64,000 nt of DNA from JADJYF01 sp965278995 (GTDB lineage: Bacteria > Pseudomonadota > Gammaproteobacteria > Ga0077536), in contig OZ257136.1 in the NCBI GenBank assembly GCA_965278995.1, positions 4,526,001 through 4,590,000 on the forward strand. Direction: 5' to 3'. Of this stretch, positions 1-9,003 are shown piece by piece. How positions within the stretch are numbered: position 1 is the stretch's first letter; the number at the start of each line of letters is the position of its first letter. The position numbers and the translations under genes were made by a program. The notes under the pieces are model-generated. The model did no database searches. It saw only the letters and a list, made by a program, of their open reading frames with translations, and was not told the origin of the DNA.

Positions 1-787
1 CGTAGATGTGATAAAGGGGCAGCGCGGTGATCACTATCTCGCGACCACGTTCGGCACGCGCGCCGAACCAGGCTACCACCTGCAGCACGTTGGCGACGAG
101 GTTGCCGTGCGTCAACATCGCGCCTTTGGCACGTCCGGTCGTCCCACCGGTGTACTGGAGAAACGCGAGATCATCGTGACCGAGCGTTGGTGGCGTGAAT
201 TCATGGCGCCGCCCAATCCGGATCGCAGCCATCAATGCGATGGCGCCGACCGGCAGCACAGCGGATTCAGGTGATTTCCGGCGCGCACCGAGATTGTAAA
301 ACCATCGCTGCGGCCACGGCATGAAATCGCCCAGACGGCAGACGATGACATGTTCGACCGGCGTTTCGCTGCGCGCTGCCGCCAGTGTCGGAAGGACTGA
401 TTCGAAGATCACAATGACGCGCGCGCCAGCATCGCTGAGTTGATGAGCGAGCTCGCGCGGCGTGTACTGCGGGTTCGTATTGACCACCACTGCGCCGCAG
501 CGAAGTACGCCGAGCAGTGCAACGGGATAGGCCAGAATATTCGGCATCATGAGCGCCACGCGGTCGCCACGCTTGACGCCGAAACGCTGTTGAAGACATG
601 TGGCAAATGCCAGCGAATGACGTTCGAGTTCAGCGTAGCGCAGATATACGCCGAAATTCCCGACTACCGGACGCTCGGCAAATTCGCGGCACGCCGCCGC
701 ACACAGCGACACCAGCGAGTCGTGGCTGGTCAGGTCGATTTCCCGTGGCACATCGGGTGGATAGGATTTCCACCAGGGTCGGTCCAT
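1..787 (-). CDS. fadD: Long-chain fatty acid-CoA ligase, N-terminal part (runs off left edge)
   Basis: Activates long-chain fatty acids to acyl-CoA (via acyl-AMP) for beta-oxidation, at the inner membrane. Only the first 262 residues are in the window; the reading frame stays open to base 1, so the gene is cut by the window edge rather than broken. The N-terminus (WWKSYPPDVPREID) and segments such as GDRVALMMPN (res 74-83), NTNPQYTPRELAHQL (res 103-117) and the AMP-binding P-loop YTGGTTGRAKGAMLTH (res 212-227) follow E. coli FadD closely. I chose the ATG at 787 because a GGAG lies about 9 nt upstream and it aligns with the FadD start. An in-frame ATG at 823 would add 12 residues. The upstream small gene ends in its own terminator, so fadD is probably transcribed separately. 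Confidence 0.93.
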   Translation of the reverse strand, partial: MDRPWWKSYPPDVPREIDLTSHDSLVSLCAAACREFAERPVVGNFGVYLRYAELERHSLAFATCLQQRFGVKRGDRVALMMPNILAYPVALLGVLRCGAVVVNTNPQYTPRELAHQLSDAGARVIVIFESVLPTLAAARSETPVEHVIVCRLGDFMPWPQRWFYNLGARRKSPESAVLPVGAIALMAAIRIGRRHEFTPPTLGHDDLAFLQYTGGTTGRAKGAMLTHGNLVANVLQVVAWFGARAERGREIVITALPLYHIY

Positions 788-851
788 GCGCTTGCGCTCC
801 ACGCTGCCAGTGCGAGCCTGCATGATGCCCCAAGTCGCGCTGGCCAGTGGC

Positions 852-880
852 AAAAAAAAGCCCGCTCCGAAGAGCGGGCA
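852..880 (-). terminator. Rho-independent terminator
   Basis: Read on the minus strand, an 8-bp perfect GC-rich stem (GCCCGCTC / GAGCGGGC, tetraloop TTCG) is followed by eight T. It lies about 50 bp past the stop of the small gene at 933-1196 and before fadD, so it should end the upstream transcript. Confidence 0.9.
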
Positions 881-932
881 CTAGCCACAAGAGAAGGAGA
901 CTACGCTGCGCTCAGCGCTGGTGAACAGGTTT

Positions 933-1196
933 TCAGGCCTGGCCCTCGCCGACGAATTCCTGAAGCAACGCTTCGATGTGTTCGACATGGGTGCGATACA
1001 ACTTGGCGAGGCCCGTAAAGTCGAGCGGATCGAGCTGTTTCAGATCACCGAGTTTGGCCGTATAGAGCGAGAGATCGGCTTCGAGCTGGGCATAGCGCGC
1101 TGCGATTTCGGCCGCGTATCCATCGACCAGATTCTGGTTGTTCGCGGTACTCGCGGTAACGAGTCGGGTTTCGGATTGATCGCTGCTGTCGTACAT
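933..1196 (-). CDS. Hypothetical small acidic protein (87 aa)
   Basis: I do not recognise this family. The product is short, acidic and probably helical in its second half (segments such as GYAAEIAARYAQLEADLSLY and a C-terminal HVEHIEALLQEFVGEG), with no signal peptide or Cys. Support for it being real: AAGG about 8 nt before the ATG, a strong intrinsic terminator 50 bp past the stop, and open flanks. Lying between rep and fadD, it appears to be a monocistronic unit. Confidence 0.7.
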   Translation of the reverse strand: MYDSSDQSETRLVTASTANNQNLVDGYAAEIAARYAQLEADLSLYTAKLGDLKQLDPLDFTGLAKLYRTHVEHIEALLQEFVGEGQA

Positions 1197-1370
1197 GATT
1201 TCAACCTTTTCGGTATCTTTAGCAGCTTACGTGCCAGCTTGAGGGTTAACGTCATTACCTCGGACAACTGATTGAAAAGGCGGGCGAACTACCGATTGGG
1301 CCCGGGCCGGTGAGAACGTTGGCAAGCGCAGGATCCGATTGCAGCGTCGCCTGCAGGCGACGGCTGGCGG

Positions 1371-3368
1371 TCAGGGTTTCAGCAGACGCTTGAGGTGATC
1401 GAGCGTACCGCGGCCAGCGACCCGATTGCTGGCCGCATCCACCGGTTGGCCATCCCAGGCCAGTTCGTCAGCGGGCAGTTCAGCCAGAAAGCGGCTTGGC
1501 TCGCAGGTCTCGACCTGGCCGAAACGTTTGCGCGTTCGGCAGAAGCTGAGCGTCAGCGTGCGTTTCGCCCGAGTGATACCGACGTAGGCGAGGCGGCGCT
1601 CTTCGTCGATGGTGTCCTGCTCGATACTGGCCCGATGCGGCAGCAGATTCTCTTCAAACCCGGCCATATAGACGTGCGGAAATTCGAGGCCTTTGGCCGC
1701 ATGCAGGGTGGTCAGTGCGACGGCGTCGAGAGCCGGGTCGTCGTCCTTGCGATCGGCGATATCGAACAAAGTCAGCGCGGCAACGATGTCGGCGACCGTG
1801 CGGGTGTCGTCGGCGGACTGCAGGCGCTCGATCCAGCGTTTCAATTCGTTGACGTTATCCTTGCGGCGCTGGGCGGCTTTCTCGGTCTCGGCCGTTTCAA
1901 CCAACCAGTTGTCGTAGTCGATATCAGCGAGCAGCTGTGTGAACGCCGTCGCCGGCGGCTCGTTTTCATGTGCGCGTTGAAGCGCCGCCATCCAATCCGT
2001 AAATGTCCGCACCCGCTTCAAGCTCAGGGGCGAAATGCACGCCGCAAATTCAGCGCTTGCCGCAGTGTCGAACAGACTCATGGCGCTTCTCGAGGCGGTA
2101 TCGACCAGCGCTTTGACAGTCTGCGGGCCGATAGCACGACGTGGCGTGTTCAGCACGCGCAGCAACGCGTTGTTGTCGTTGGGATTGGCAAGCAGGCGCA
2201 GATAGCACACGCAATCCTTCACTTCGGTGTAATCGAAAAACGATTTTCCCCCGGACACGACGTAAGCGATGCCGCGCTCGCGGAATGCGTGCTCGAACAG
2301 GCGCGCCTGGTGATTGCTACGCAAGAGCACGGCGAAATCCGCAAAGCGCAGGCCATGGATCAGACGGCGATGCAGAATGTCATTCGACACTTTCTCGGTT
2401 TCGTCGTGCTCCGAAGCGCAACTCATGACACGGATCTTGTCGCCGAAACCATGGTCGCACCACAACTTCTTGGCATAGAGATGCGGGTTGTTTGCGATCA
2501 GAGCGTTGGCGGCTTTTAAAATGATGCCACTGCAGCGATAGTTCTGCTCGAGTTTCACGACTTTGAGCTGCGGGTAGTCGTGCGACAGCTGGTCGATGTT
2601 TTCCGGGCGAGCGCCTCGCCAGGCGTAGATTGACTGATCATCGTCGCCCACGACGGTGAGCCGCTGGTGCTCGCCCAGCAGCAGGCGGACCAGCGCATAC
2701 TGCGACAGATTGGTGTCCTGGTATTCATCGACTAGCAGGTATTCGATGCGCGCGCGCCAACGTGCCAGTGTCTCGGCGTTCGTTTCGAGCAGTCGTACCG
2801 GCCCGCAGATCAGGTCGTCAAAATCCACCGCGTTGAAGGTCATCAATGCTTCGCTATAGGGCCCGTAGCAGCGTGCAGCGAGTTGCTGTGCTGGCAGCAG
2901 GCCGGCGGTCTGCACTGCCGCGGGTGGCACCATCGCGTATTTCCAGGCCGATATCTGGTTCTGTACCTGACCTGGTGAAATGTTGCTGCCAGGCGCGTCT
3001 CGCCGCATGAGATCGGCGAGCAGTCCGGAGCAATCGCCTGCGTCGAGGATGGAAAATCCCGGACGATAGCCGAGCGCAGATCCTTCGGCGCGCAGAATGC
3101 GCAGGCCCAGCGTATGAAACGTCGAGATCCATGGCGCCGGGCCACTGCGCCGCCCGAGCGAGCGAACCCGCTCCTTCATTTCACGAGCGGCTTTGTTGGT
3201 GAAGGTAATGGCAGTGATGGTGTCGGCCACGACGCCGCATTTGTCGATCAGGTAGCCGATTTTGTGCGCGATAACGCCGGTCTTGCCGCTGCCCGCTCCG
3301 GCGAGCACCAGCAGCGGTCCGTCGTTGTAGCGGATAGCTTCGCGCTGGCGCGGATTGAGATTCTGCAA
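1371..3368 (-). CDS. rep: ATP-dependent DNA helicase Rep (UvrD/Rep family)
   Basis: A 3'-5' superfamily 1A DNA helicase that clears proteins ahead of the replication fork and helps restart replication. At 665 residues it has normal length. Visible motifs: Walker A GAGSGKT (res 24-30), motif Ia ITFTNKAAREMKERV, motif II LVDEYQDTN, motif III VVGDDDQSIYAWRGARPENI, motif IV-like LEQNYRCSG, motif V TLHAAKGLEF and motif VI RLAYVGITRAKRTL. The N-terminus LNPRQREAIRY matches Rep better than UvrD or PcrA. No fusion or truncation is seen. Confidence 0.96.
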   Translation of the reverse strand: MQNLNPRQREAIRYNDGPLLVLAGAGSGKTGVIAHKIGYLIDKCGVVADTITAITFTNKAAREMKERVRSLGRRSGPAPWISTFHTLGLRILRAEGSALGYRPGFSILDAGDCSGLLADLMRRDAPGSNISPGQVQNQISAWKYAMVPPAAVQTAGLLPAQQLAARCYGPYSEALMTFNAVDFDDLICGPVRLLETNAETLARWRARIEYLLVDEYQDTNLSQYALVRLLLGEHQRLTVVGDDDQSIYAWRGARPENIDQLSHDYPQLKVVKLEQNYRCSGIILKAANALIANNPHLYAKKLWCDHGFGDKIRVMSCASEHDETEKVSNDILHRRLIHGLRFADFAVLLRSNHQARLFEHAFRERGIAYVVSGGKSFFDYTEVKDCVCYLRLLANPNDNNALLRVLNTPRRAIGPQTVKALVDTASRSAMSLFDTAASAEFAACISPLSLKRVRTFTDWMAALQRAHENEPPATAFTQLLADIDYDNWLVETAETEKAAQRRKDNVNELKRWIERLQSADDTRTVADIVAALTLFDIADRKDDDPALDAVALTTLHAAKGLEFPHVYMAGFEENLLPHRASIEQDTIDEERRLAYVGITRAKRTLTLSFCRTRKRFGQVETCEPSRFLAELPADELAWDGQPVDAASNRVAGRGTLDHLKRLLKP

Positions 3369-3501
3369 GGGACTGGCTTCCGCGCAAAGTTCCGCGCCGG
3401 CATGAGCGCCTGGCGCGACGCGCGATTCTAGCAGCCTGTCAGGGAATCGTCCGGGTCAGCTGCGCCGTACCTGCAGCTCCGCGCAGCTGAGGATTATGGC
3501 G

Positions 3502-3762
3502 CTAGTGGCGATAGCGCAGCAGGAACGCCCCGCGACGATGCTCGTCATAGTATGGACGGTGCTCCTCATAGCGAACCATCACGGCATGCGGTGCAAGTTC
3601 AATGGTGCTGTCGGTCGACAGGTCCGGAGATGGGTCCACCTGAGGCGGTGTAATCGACTTCCGGTAGAAGACCGGTGTCGGCTCGCCATGCGCCACGACA
3701 TCGGCAATACACAGGCCGGTGACCGCAAGTGCGGCTATCAGAGCTATGGTTGAACGAAACAT
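3502..3762 (-). CDS. Small exported hypothetical protein (86 aa)
   Basis: I do not recognise the family. The first ~24 residues (MFRSTIALIAALAVTGLCIA) form a typical Sec signal peptide. The mature part is short, Pro/Glu/His-rich and ends HRRGAFLLRYRH. A strong ribosome-binding site (GGAGG about 7 nt before the ATG) supports the start. The stop lies in a palindrome (GCGCTA...TAGCGC, about 3499-3517) that may terminate transcription. It lies upstream of rep in the same orientation but is probably independent. Confidence 0.65.
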   Translation of the reverse strand: MFRSTIALIAALAVTGLCIADVVAHGEPTPVFYRKSITPPQVDPSPDLSTDSTIELAPHAVMVRYEEHRPYYDEHRRGAFLLRYRH

Positions 3763-3926
3763 GCGATATCCTCCGCAGCAGACTCGCCGATACCTTAGCG
3801 TTGCGAGACTGAATCACGCCTGAATGGCGTCGTCCATGCAACTGTCGACGTGGGCGCAATCGCCCGTACAATGCAGGCCGCCGATAGCCGACTGAGGCCA
3901 GCGGATTAGTCCTTGACTGGAATCGT

Positions 3927-4430
3927 GTGACGCAAGCAAAACTCTCAGGCGTAGTTGCCGTCCTCGTAGCCGGACTGCTCGGTTTCGTCGGCGGGCAATG
4001 GTGGAACGGGCGGAATCTGCTGGCGCCGGTCATTGCCGTCGATGTTGCCGAGGCGGATCTGATCTTTTCGGCACGGTTGGACACGGGCGCGGTCGTTTCG
4101 TCGATCAATGCCGAGCAGGTCATGGTATTGGGTGGCGGCCCGCAGCCGTCGGCCAGCGATGCAGGCAAGCAAGTCAGTTTCGTGGTGGTTAACGAACGCG
4201 GCGAGCGCAGGAAGTTGACTGCGCCGATAGCGCAGGTACGCGGCATTCGCATGGCTGATTGTCGTGAGGTCCGCTATCACGTGTATTTGACCGTGCGTTA
4301 CCGTGGTCGGGCGCACCGGATTCTGACCAATCTCAACGATCGCACTCAGGCGACCGACAAACTGCTGCTGGGCCGTAACTGGCTGCGGCACGGATACGCC
4401 GTTCTGCCGGTAGATAAAGCTGAAATATGA
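3927..4430 (+). CDS. Retropepsin-like protease, RimK/LysX C-terminal family (Pfam Zn_protease type)
   Basis: A 167-residue protein with an N-terminal hydrophobic anchor (VVAVLVAGLLGFVGG), then a retropepsin-like fold whose catalytic-type motif ARLDTGAVVSSINA is visible at about res 49-62. The later LLLGRNWL segment matches the second conserved block of the family annotated as ATP-dependent zinc protease (COG4067). Biochemical function is poorly defined; the aspartyl-protease-like DTGA is what I can see. The start is GTG at 3927, since the upstream frame is closed. The last codons overlap the next gene by 4 nt (ATGA), so the two are translationally coupled. Confidence 0.75.
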   Translation: MTQAKLSGVVAVLVAGLLGFVGGQWWNGRNLLAPVIAVDVAEADLIFSARLDTGAVVSSINAEQVMVLGGGPQPSASDAGKQVSFVVVNERGERRKLTAPIAQVRGIRMADCREVRYHVYLTVRYRGRAHRILTNLNDRTQATDKLLLGRNWLRHGYAVLPVDKAEI

Positions 4431-5623
4431 CGATACTGGATACCCAACCGCACATCGATCTGGAAATCGGTTCGACACAGTTGCGATTGCTCGGCACTGC
4501 GCACGTCTCGCGCGCCAGTGCAGAAGCGGTCCAGCTTGAGCTGGACAGCCAACGCTACGACGAAATCGCGATAGAACTATGCGTCAATCGCCATCATGGC
4601 ATGACTGAACCCGATGCGCTGGGTCGCATGGATCTGTTCGAGGTAATTCGCAGCGGCAAGACACCGATGGTTACCGCGATGCTCGCGATGGGCGCTTTTC
4701 AGCAGCGCATCGCCGAGCAGTTCGGGATCGATCCAGGGGCGGAGATGCGTGCCGCCATCGACGGTGCAAAGCGGCACGGACTCGAACTGCACGTGATCGA
4801 TCGCGATATAGGGACGACGCTCCGCCGGATCTACAGCAACGTGCCGTGGTACAGGCGGATGTACCTGTTTTCCGGACTTTTTGCCAGCATTCTGGTCGAT
4901 GACGCGATCCCGGAAGCCGAGATCGAGGCGTTGAAAGAGAGCGATCTGTTGGAAAGCATGTTCGCACAGTTTGCCGAGCGGGAGCGACGTGTCTACGAAC
5001 CGCTGATCGAAGAACGCGACCTCTACATGGCCGCAAAACTTCAGGAAGTGATTTCACAGCGTCATCCGCGCCATCTGCTGGCTGTGGTCGGTGCCGGGCA
5101 TTTGAAAGGGATCGCGCAACATCTCGCGCAAGCGCTGCCCGATACACAGGCCTGTCTGCGCGCGCTGGAAACGACGCCGCCAGGCAATCGATGGGTCAAA
5201 CTGCTGCCATGGCTCATCGTCGCGTTCTTTGCTGTCGGTATCGCCATCGGTTTTATGCGTAGCCCGGAACTGGGTTTGCGATTGATTCTGGAATGGGTCG
5301 TGATTACCGGCGGCTTGTCCGGTCTCGGCACGCTGATAGCCGGCGGCCACCCGTTGACAATCCTGAGCGCTATTTTTGGTGCGCCGTTTACAACGCTGCA
5401 TCCGGCCATCGGCATCGGCATGATCACAGCACCGGTGGAAGCCTGGATCCGAAAGCCGACAGTCGCTGACTTTCAGCGTCTGCGTACGGACACGACGTCG
5501 CTCAAAGGCTGGCGTCGCAACCGGGTCGCGCGAACATTCGTGGTGTTTTTCCTGAGCTCTCTCGGTGCCGCGCTCGGCACCTATGTCGCGGGATTCCGCA
5601 TCATCGATCAGCTGGTGGGTTGA
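4427..5623 (+). CDS. TraB/PrgY-family membrane protein
   Basis: A 398-residue protein with an N-terminal TraB domain: GTAHVSRASA near res 23-32, IAIELCVNRH, and the late conserved block VVGAGHLKGIA near res 222-232. The C-terminal third (res ~255-398) carries several hydrophobic segments, as in PrgY/TraB and archaeal relatives. The TraB/TIKI superfamily is thought to be metalloprotease-like, and PrgY reduces peptide pheromone activity; the role here is unknown. It is coupled by ATGA to the preceding retropepsin-like gene, which suggests a shared role in peptide or protein processing at the membrane (inference). Its 3' end overlaps the convergent permease gene by 16 bp. Confidence 0.85.
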   Translation: MTILDTQPHIDLEIGSTQLRLLGTAHVSRASAEAVQLELDSQRYDEIAIELCVNRHHGMTEPDALGRMDLFEVIRSGKTPMVTAMLAMGAFQQRIAEQFGIDPGAEMRAAIDGAKRHGLELHVIDRDIGTTLRRIYSNVPWYRRMYLFSGLFASILVDDAIPEAEIEALKESDLLESMFAQFAERERRVYEPLIEERDLYMAAKLQEVISQRHPRHLLAVVGAGHLKGIAQHLAQALPDTQACLRALETTPPGNRWVKLLPWLIVAFFAVGIAIGFMRSPELGLRLILEWVVITGGLSGLGTLIAGGHPLTILSAIFGAPFTTLHPAIGIGMITAPVEAWIRKPTVADFQRLRTDTTSLKGWRRNRVARTFVVFFLSSLGAALGTYVAGFRIIDQLVG

Positions 5624-6909
5624 GGCGCTGTGGTCTGCCGCCAGGCGGCGCTGGCCAAGGTGACGGCAAGCGCGGCATGTGCACCGAACACGCCGATGGC
5701 GAACCACGGCTGTTCAAGTACGGACGGGCGGATAAAACCGACGGCGCCGGAAAGACCGAGCTGCATCAGCAGCAACGGGGCGAGCCCATCGATCACGGCA
5801 ATGTAGATGAGCGTTGTTGCAGCGGCGCGCCGACCGTCTGGCCTAAAACTGAAATAGTGCAACAGCGCGATATCGCGTGCCATCATCAACGCCAGGGCGA
5901 ACGCGCCGGGCCCGATGTTATCCATCCGGGTGTTGACGATATGCCCTTGCGTACCGAGCAGTAGTGCGCCTGCCGCAAGCAGCAGGCAAGCCATCCCTGA
6001 CGCAAACCACACCGGAATTTCTTCCAGCGTCCGGCGCCATGCGCCGCCGTTGAACGCGCGCAGCGCGCGGCTGTAGGCTATCGGATCGCGCGCAAACGCG
6101 AACGCCGCGACATAGGTCTGAACGCCAGCGACAAGTGCCGCAGTCGAGAGCAGGCGCGGCGCGAAGTTGACAATAGCGGCGCCGACCGGAAACTGAAAGC
6201 CAACCAGATAGACTGCCGCGTAGGCAGTGAAAGCCAGCCATACCCAGGGTTGTGTTCGCGCCTTGAGTTCCATGCACATCGCGCGATGCGCGCCGAGCAC
6301 CGCCCAAGCGGCGAATTGCAACAGTGAGATTATTGTAAAACCGAGGCGCGGAAATTCGAACCCGTACCATGCGATAAGCGTGTCGCTGTCGAACAGGCTG
6401 AACTTGTTCCACATCAGCGCAATGAGCAGTGTGATGGCAACGGCATTGCTGAGGCGCGATTTTATCTTGCGCTCGAAATGCATGCCGACCAATGCGGCGA
6501 TCATTGCCAGACCCTGCGCAGTCAGCGCACTCAGTACAACGATTACCACTGTGGTGAGACGCTCCTCGCGCTCGTCCGGCGCTGCCGCCGCCAGCAGGAT
6601 GGCTCCACACCAGGCCGCACCGTACCAGCTCATCACGGTTGCACCGGCCAGCTTGCCCCAGGTCATCGACCACGGGTGCAGCGAGGCCATGCGCTGAATA
6701 TCCCAGGTTCGCTCGCGCGCTTCGTCGATGACTGCGTCAGCCGCCTGGCGCGGCCCCCAGATCATGGTGAAGCCAACCAGCGCAGTCAGCATCAGCGTTT
6801 CACCCGGCGGCCAGGTGAGCGCAGCTGTCGCGAGGAGTACGAGCGGAATCATCCACAATCGATGCGGCGTGACTTCCAGCCATAAATTGCGCTGCAGTTC
6901 TGGATTCAT
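5608..6909 (-). CDS. ABC-2-type transporter permease
   Basis: A 433-residue polytopic membrane protein with about ten hydrophobic stretches, for example LWMIPLVLLATAALTW near the N-terminus and MACLLLAAGALLLG in the second half. It is the membrane partner of the ATPase encoded just upstream: the genes overlap by 4 nt and lie on the same strand, so they should form one exporter. The substrate cannot be read from sequence. The N-terminal motif RERTWDIQRMASLHPWSMTWGKL resembles the cytoplasmic loop of ABC-2 permeases. The 3' end overlaps the convergent TraB gene. Confidence 0.8.
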   Translation of the reverse strand: MNPELQRNLWLEVTPHRLWMIPLVLLATAALTWPPGETLMLTALVGFTMIWGPRQAADAVIDEARERTWDIQRMASLHPWSMTWGKLAGATVMSWYGAAWCGAILLAAAAPDEREERLTTVVIVVLSALTAQGLAMIAALVGMHFERKIKSRLSNAVAITLLIALMWNKFSLFDSDTLIAWYGFEFPRLGFTIISLLQFAAWAVLGAHRAMCMELKARTQPWVWLAFTAYAAVYLVGFQFPVGAAIVNFAPRLLSTAALVAGVQTYVAAFAFARDPIAYSRALRAFNGGAWRRTLEEIPVWFASGMACLLLAAGALLLGTQGHIVNTRMDNIGPGAFALALMMARDIALLHYFSFRPDGRRAAATTLIYIAVIDGLAPLLLMQLGLSGAVGFIRPSVLEQPWFAIGVFGAHAALAVTLASAAWRQTTAPQPTS

Positions 6910-7832
6910 GTTCTTGGTTCCGGCGGGCGGCCGATCGACTGCAGGTAGGACTGCTGCAGATCGACCGTGACAGGCGTGAAGCGTATAACCTCGGCGCCGC
7001 CAGCGATCAATCGCCGCAGAAGCGCGGCCTGGTCTACACGCGTGCCGGCGAAATCGAAACGCAGACAGCCCACGCCAGCAGTCAGGTTTGATACCTCGGG
7101 TTCGACCAACAGCAAGCCGCGGAGCAGCGGGCTTTCATCGGTTGATTCGATTTCGAGTGTCGTCACGGCAGTTGTCGTACCGGACAGCGCACGATGCTCG
7201 ACCACGCGCCCGTCGCGCAGGATCAACATATGGGTCGAATAGGCTTCGAGTTCGGCCAGGATATGCGAGGACACCAGTAGCGTCATGCCGCGGCGGCGCA
7301 GATCGACGAAGAGCTGGCCGAGATCCACGCGCGCTTCCGGATCCAATCCCGAAGCCGGCTCGTCCAGTATGACAACCGCAGGCGAATGGATGATGGCCTG
7401 CGCAATGGCAAGCCGCTGGCGCTGCCCGCGGGAGAGCTGGCCGGCTGGCAATTCGAGACGTTCGGCCAGCCCGAGCGCAGCGCTGATCTCGGTGACGACG
7501 CGGTCGACTGCTGGTGGCTCGATGCCATTGGCTTGTGCGACGTAGCTGAGAGAGCGGCGCACACTGAGTGTGTCGTAGAGACCGAAACTGTCAGACAGAT
7601 AGCCGAGCAGACGGTGGCTGCGTCGCGGTTCCTCGATGACGTCGATATCGGCGACCTGGATGCTCCCTGCCAGCGGCTGGTCGAGTCCGGCGAGACAGCG
7701 CATCAGCGTGGTTTTGCCGGCGCCGTTGGGGCCCACCAGCGCTGTGATACTGCCACGTTCGATACGAAAGCTGACGCCATCGAGCGCGCGCACACCGGGA
7801 TATTCGTATACGAGGTTGGCGACTTCTAACAT
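6906..7832 (-). CDS. ABC transporter ATP-binding protein
   Basis: A 308-residue ATPase: Walker A GPNGAGKTT (res ~34-42), signature LSRGQRQRLAIAQAI, Walker B VVILDEPASGLD, and the switch His in LLVSSHILAELE. The layout (one nucleotide-binding domain plus a C-terminal extension of ~90 residues) is typical of ABC-2 exporters of the CcmA/NatA class. The next gene is its permease, overlapping by 4 nt. A short intergenic region separates it from the divergent small exported gene at 7909, so the operon promoter probably lies in 7833-7908. Confidence 0.9.
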   Translation of the reverse strand: MLEVANLVYEYPGVRALDGVSFRIERGSITALVGPNGAGKTTLMRCLAGLDQPLAGSIQVADIDVIEEPRRSHRLLGYLSDSFGLYDTLSVRRSLSYVAQANGIEPPAVDRVVTEISAALGLAERLELPAGQLSRGQRQRLAIAQAIIHSPAVVILDEPASGLDPEARVDLGQLFVDLRRRGMTLLVSSHILAELEAYSTHMLILRDGRVVEHRALSGTTTAVTTLEIESTDESPLLRGLLLVEPEVSNLTAGVGCLRFDFAGTRVDQAALLRRLIAGGAEVIRFTPVTVDLQQSYLQSIGRPPEPRT

Positions 7833-7908
7833 GGGTTGCTGCTTGGCATGAACGGTTGCGGTGCCGAAAGACTTTGCCTTAACGCGACGATGCGGCGATC
7901 ATATACGC

Positions 7909-8310
7909 ATGAAAACAACGCATGCTTCATCGAGCACACTGCGCTTCGCGCTCCTGTTGTGCGCCGTGCCACTGTACTGCGCTGCCGAGAGTGCCGCCGA
8001 CCCCGCCGACCGCGCTTGCGATATTCACGCGGCGGCCATGGTAGCTGAAATGAAGGCGTCATCGAGTACCGTACTCTCGGCTGCCGAAATCGCCCTGGTG
8101 CGGCGTACGGCCTACAAATCCTGCATCGCTCGGGCCGAACCGATAGCCGCCGCGCCCATCGCTGCCCCGGCAGCCGCCCCGAGTGTCTCAGCGAGTGACG
8201 ACACCACCCCCGACAACAGTCTGTGGGGCTCATTCGAGCGGTTGTTGAAACAGCCGGTAGAACGTTCTCCCGGACATGAGCGGCTGCGCAAGCGCAGCAA
8301 CACCTACTGA
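7909..8310 (+). CDS. Small exported hypothetical protein
   Basis: I do not recognise the family. I place the start at the ATG at 7909, giving a clean signal peptide (MKTTHASSSTLRFALLLCAV, cleavage near AAESA). An upstream in-frame GTG at 7861 would put 16 charged residues before it. The mature part has two Cys (DRACDIHAA and YKSCIARA), a central Ala/Pro-rich stretch (res ~80-105) and a basic tail. This pattern suggests a small periplasmic protein with one disulfide (inference). Confidence 0.6.
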   Translation: MKTTHASSSTLRFALLLCAVPLYCAAESAADPADRACDIHAAAMVAEMKASSSTVLSAAEIALVRRTAYKSCIARAEPIAAAPIAAPAAAPSVSASDDTTPDNSLWGSFERLLKQPVERSPGHERLRKRSNTY

Positions 8311-8339
8311 CAGCCTGTCAAGCGGGTGGTTCGGCAGGC

Positions 8340-8576
8340 ATGACCGTCCCGAACGAATGGCTGGGAATTGCGCGCCGCAGGGATGTCGTGCAGCGTTCAT
8401 GCAAGCTCGCGGTCATCGTTGGCAGTCTTCTGATCGTCATCAACTATGCTGATCGTCTGATTGCCGGTACGTTGACTGATGTCGACTACCTGAAAATGAT
8501 TATGACCTATTGTGTTCCGTACTGTGTTTCGACCTACGCCTCGGTTGCGGCAATCCGCAGTACGTCCGCAATCTGA
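8340..8576 (+). CDS. nrtS: NrtS-like small nitrate/nitrite transporter
   Basis: A 78-residue membrane protein. The core LAVIVGSLLIVINYADRLIAG followed by YLKMIMTYCVPYCVSTYASVAAIR matches the NrtS family, whose signature includes an N-x-x-D in the first helix and VPYCVSTYGAV-like residues in the second. NrtS proteins, first described in cyanobacteria, are small membrane proteins that take up nitrate and nitrite. No nitrate-assimilation genes are seen nearby; the next gene is an FmdB-like protein 37 bp downstream on the same strand. Family assignment rests on motif recall only. Confidence 0.75.
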   Translation: MTVPNEWLGIARRRDVVQRSCKLAVIVGSLLIVINYADRLIAGTLTDVDYLKMIMTYCVPYCVSTYASVAAIRSTSAI

Positions 8577-8613
8577 ATACTATCGAGCGGCAACTGCCCG
8601 GGAGCCATGTGCA

Positions 8614-8952
8614 ATGCCGACCTACGTCTACATCTGTGAGGATAACGGGCATACCATACCCGTGCGTCACGCCATGAACGTCGTCATCCGCAACTGGGGC
8701 GAACTCTGTTTCGCAGCACAAGTCCCGATGGGGGAGACCGATTTCGAAGCGCCAGTACGCAAACAACTGAGCGCTGCGGCAATCTCGATTCCAACCGGCA
8801 ATGCTCAGTTGAAGAATGCCGGTTTCACGAAACTCGTCAAGCGCGATAAAGGTGTCTACGAAAACGTCACGGCTACGGGCAGCGAACAGCGGTATATGAA
8901 AGCCGGCGACCCTGCATCGATGCCGCATCTGCATAAGAAGATTGGGGATTGA
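8614..8952 (+). CDS. FmdB-like small protein with degenerate zinc ribbon
   Basis: A 112-residue protein. The opening MPTYVYICEDNGH resembles the N-terminus of FmdB-type putative regulatory proteins (MPxYEYxCxxCGH), but the second Cys of the first CxxC knuckle is missing and only one later Cys (GELCFAA) is present, so zinc binding is doubtful. I chose the ATG at 8614, with GGAG about 9 nt upstream, over longer in-frame starts inside nrtS. The C-terminal LKNAGFTKLVKRDKGVYENVT is well formed. It lies directly behind nrtS, so the two may be co-transcribed. FmdB identity is tentative. Confidence 0.55.
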   Translation: MPTYVYICEDNGHTIPVRHAMNVVIRNWGELCFAAQVPMGETDFEAPVRKQLSAAAISIPTGNAQLKNAGFTKLVKRDKGVYENVTATGSEQRYMKAGDPASMPHLHKKIGD

Positions 8953-9003
8953 AAGTTCACATGGAACCGATCACATCCACCAGCAAAGGCTGCAACGACA
9001 AGC

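Noticed and set aside
1395..2519. 374-residue plus-strand open frame opposite rep
   Set aside because: Antisense to a full-length Rep helicase with all motifs; no independent support.
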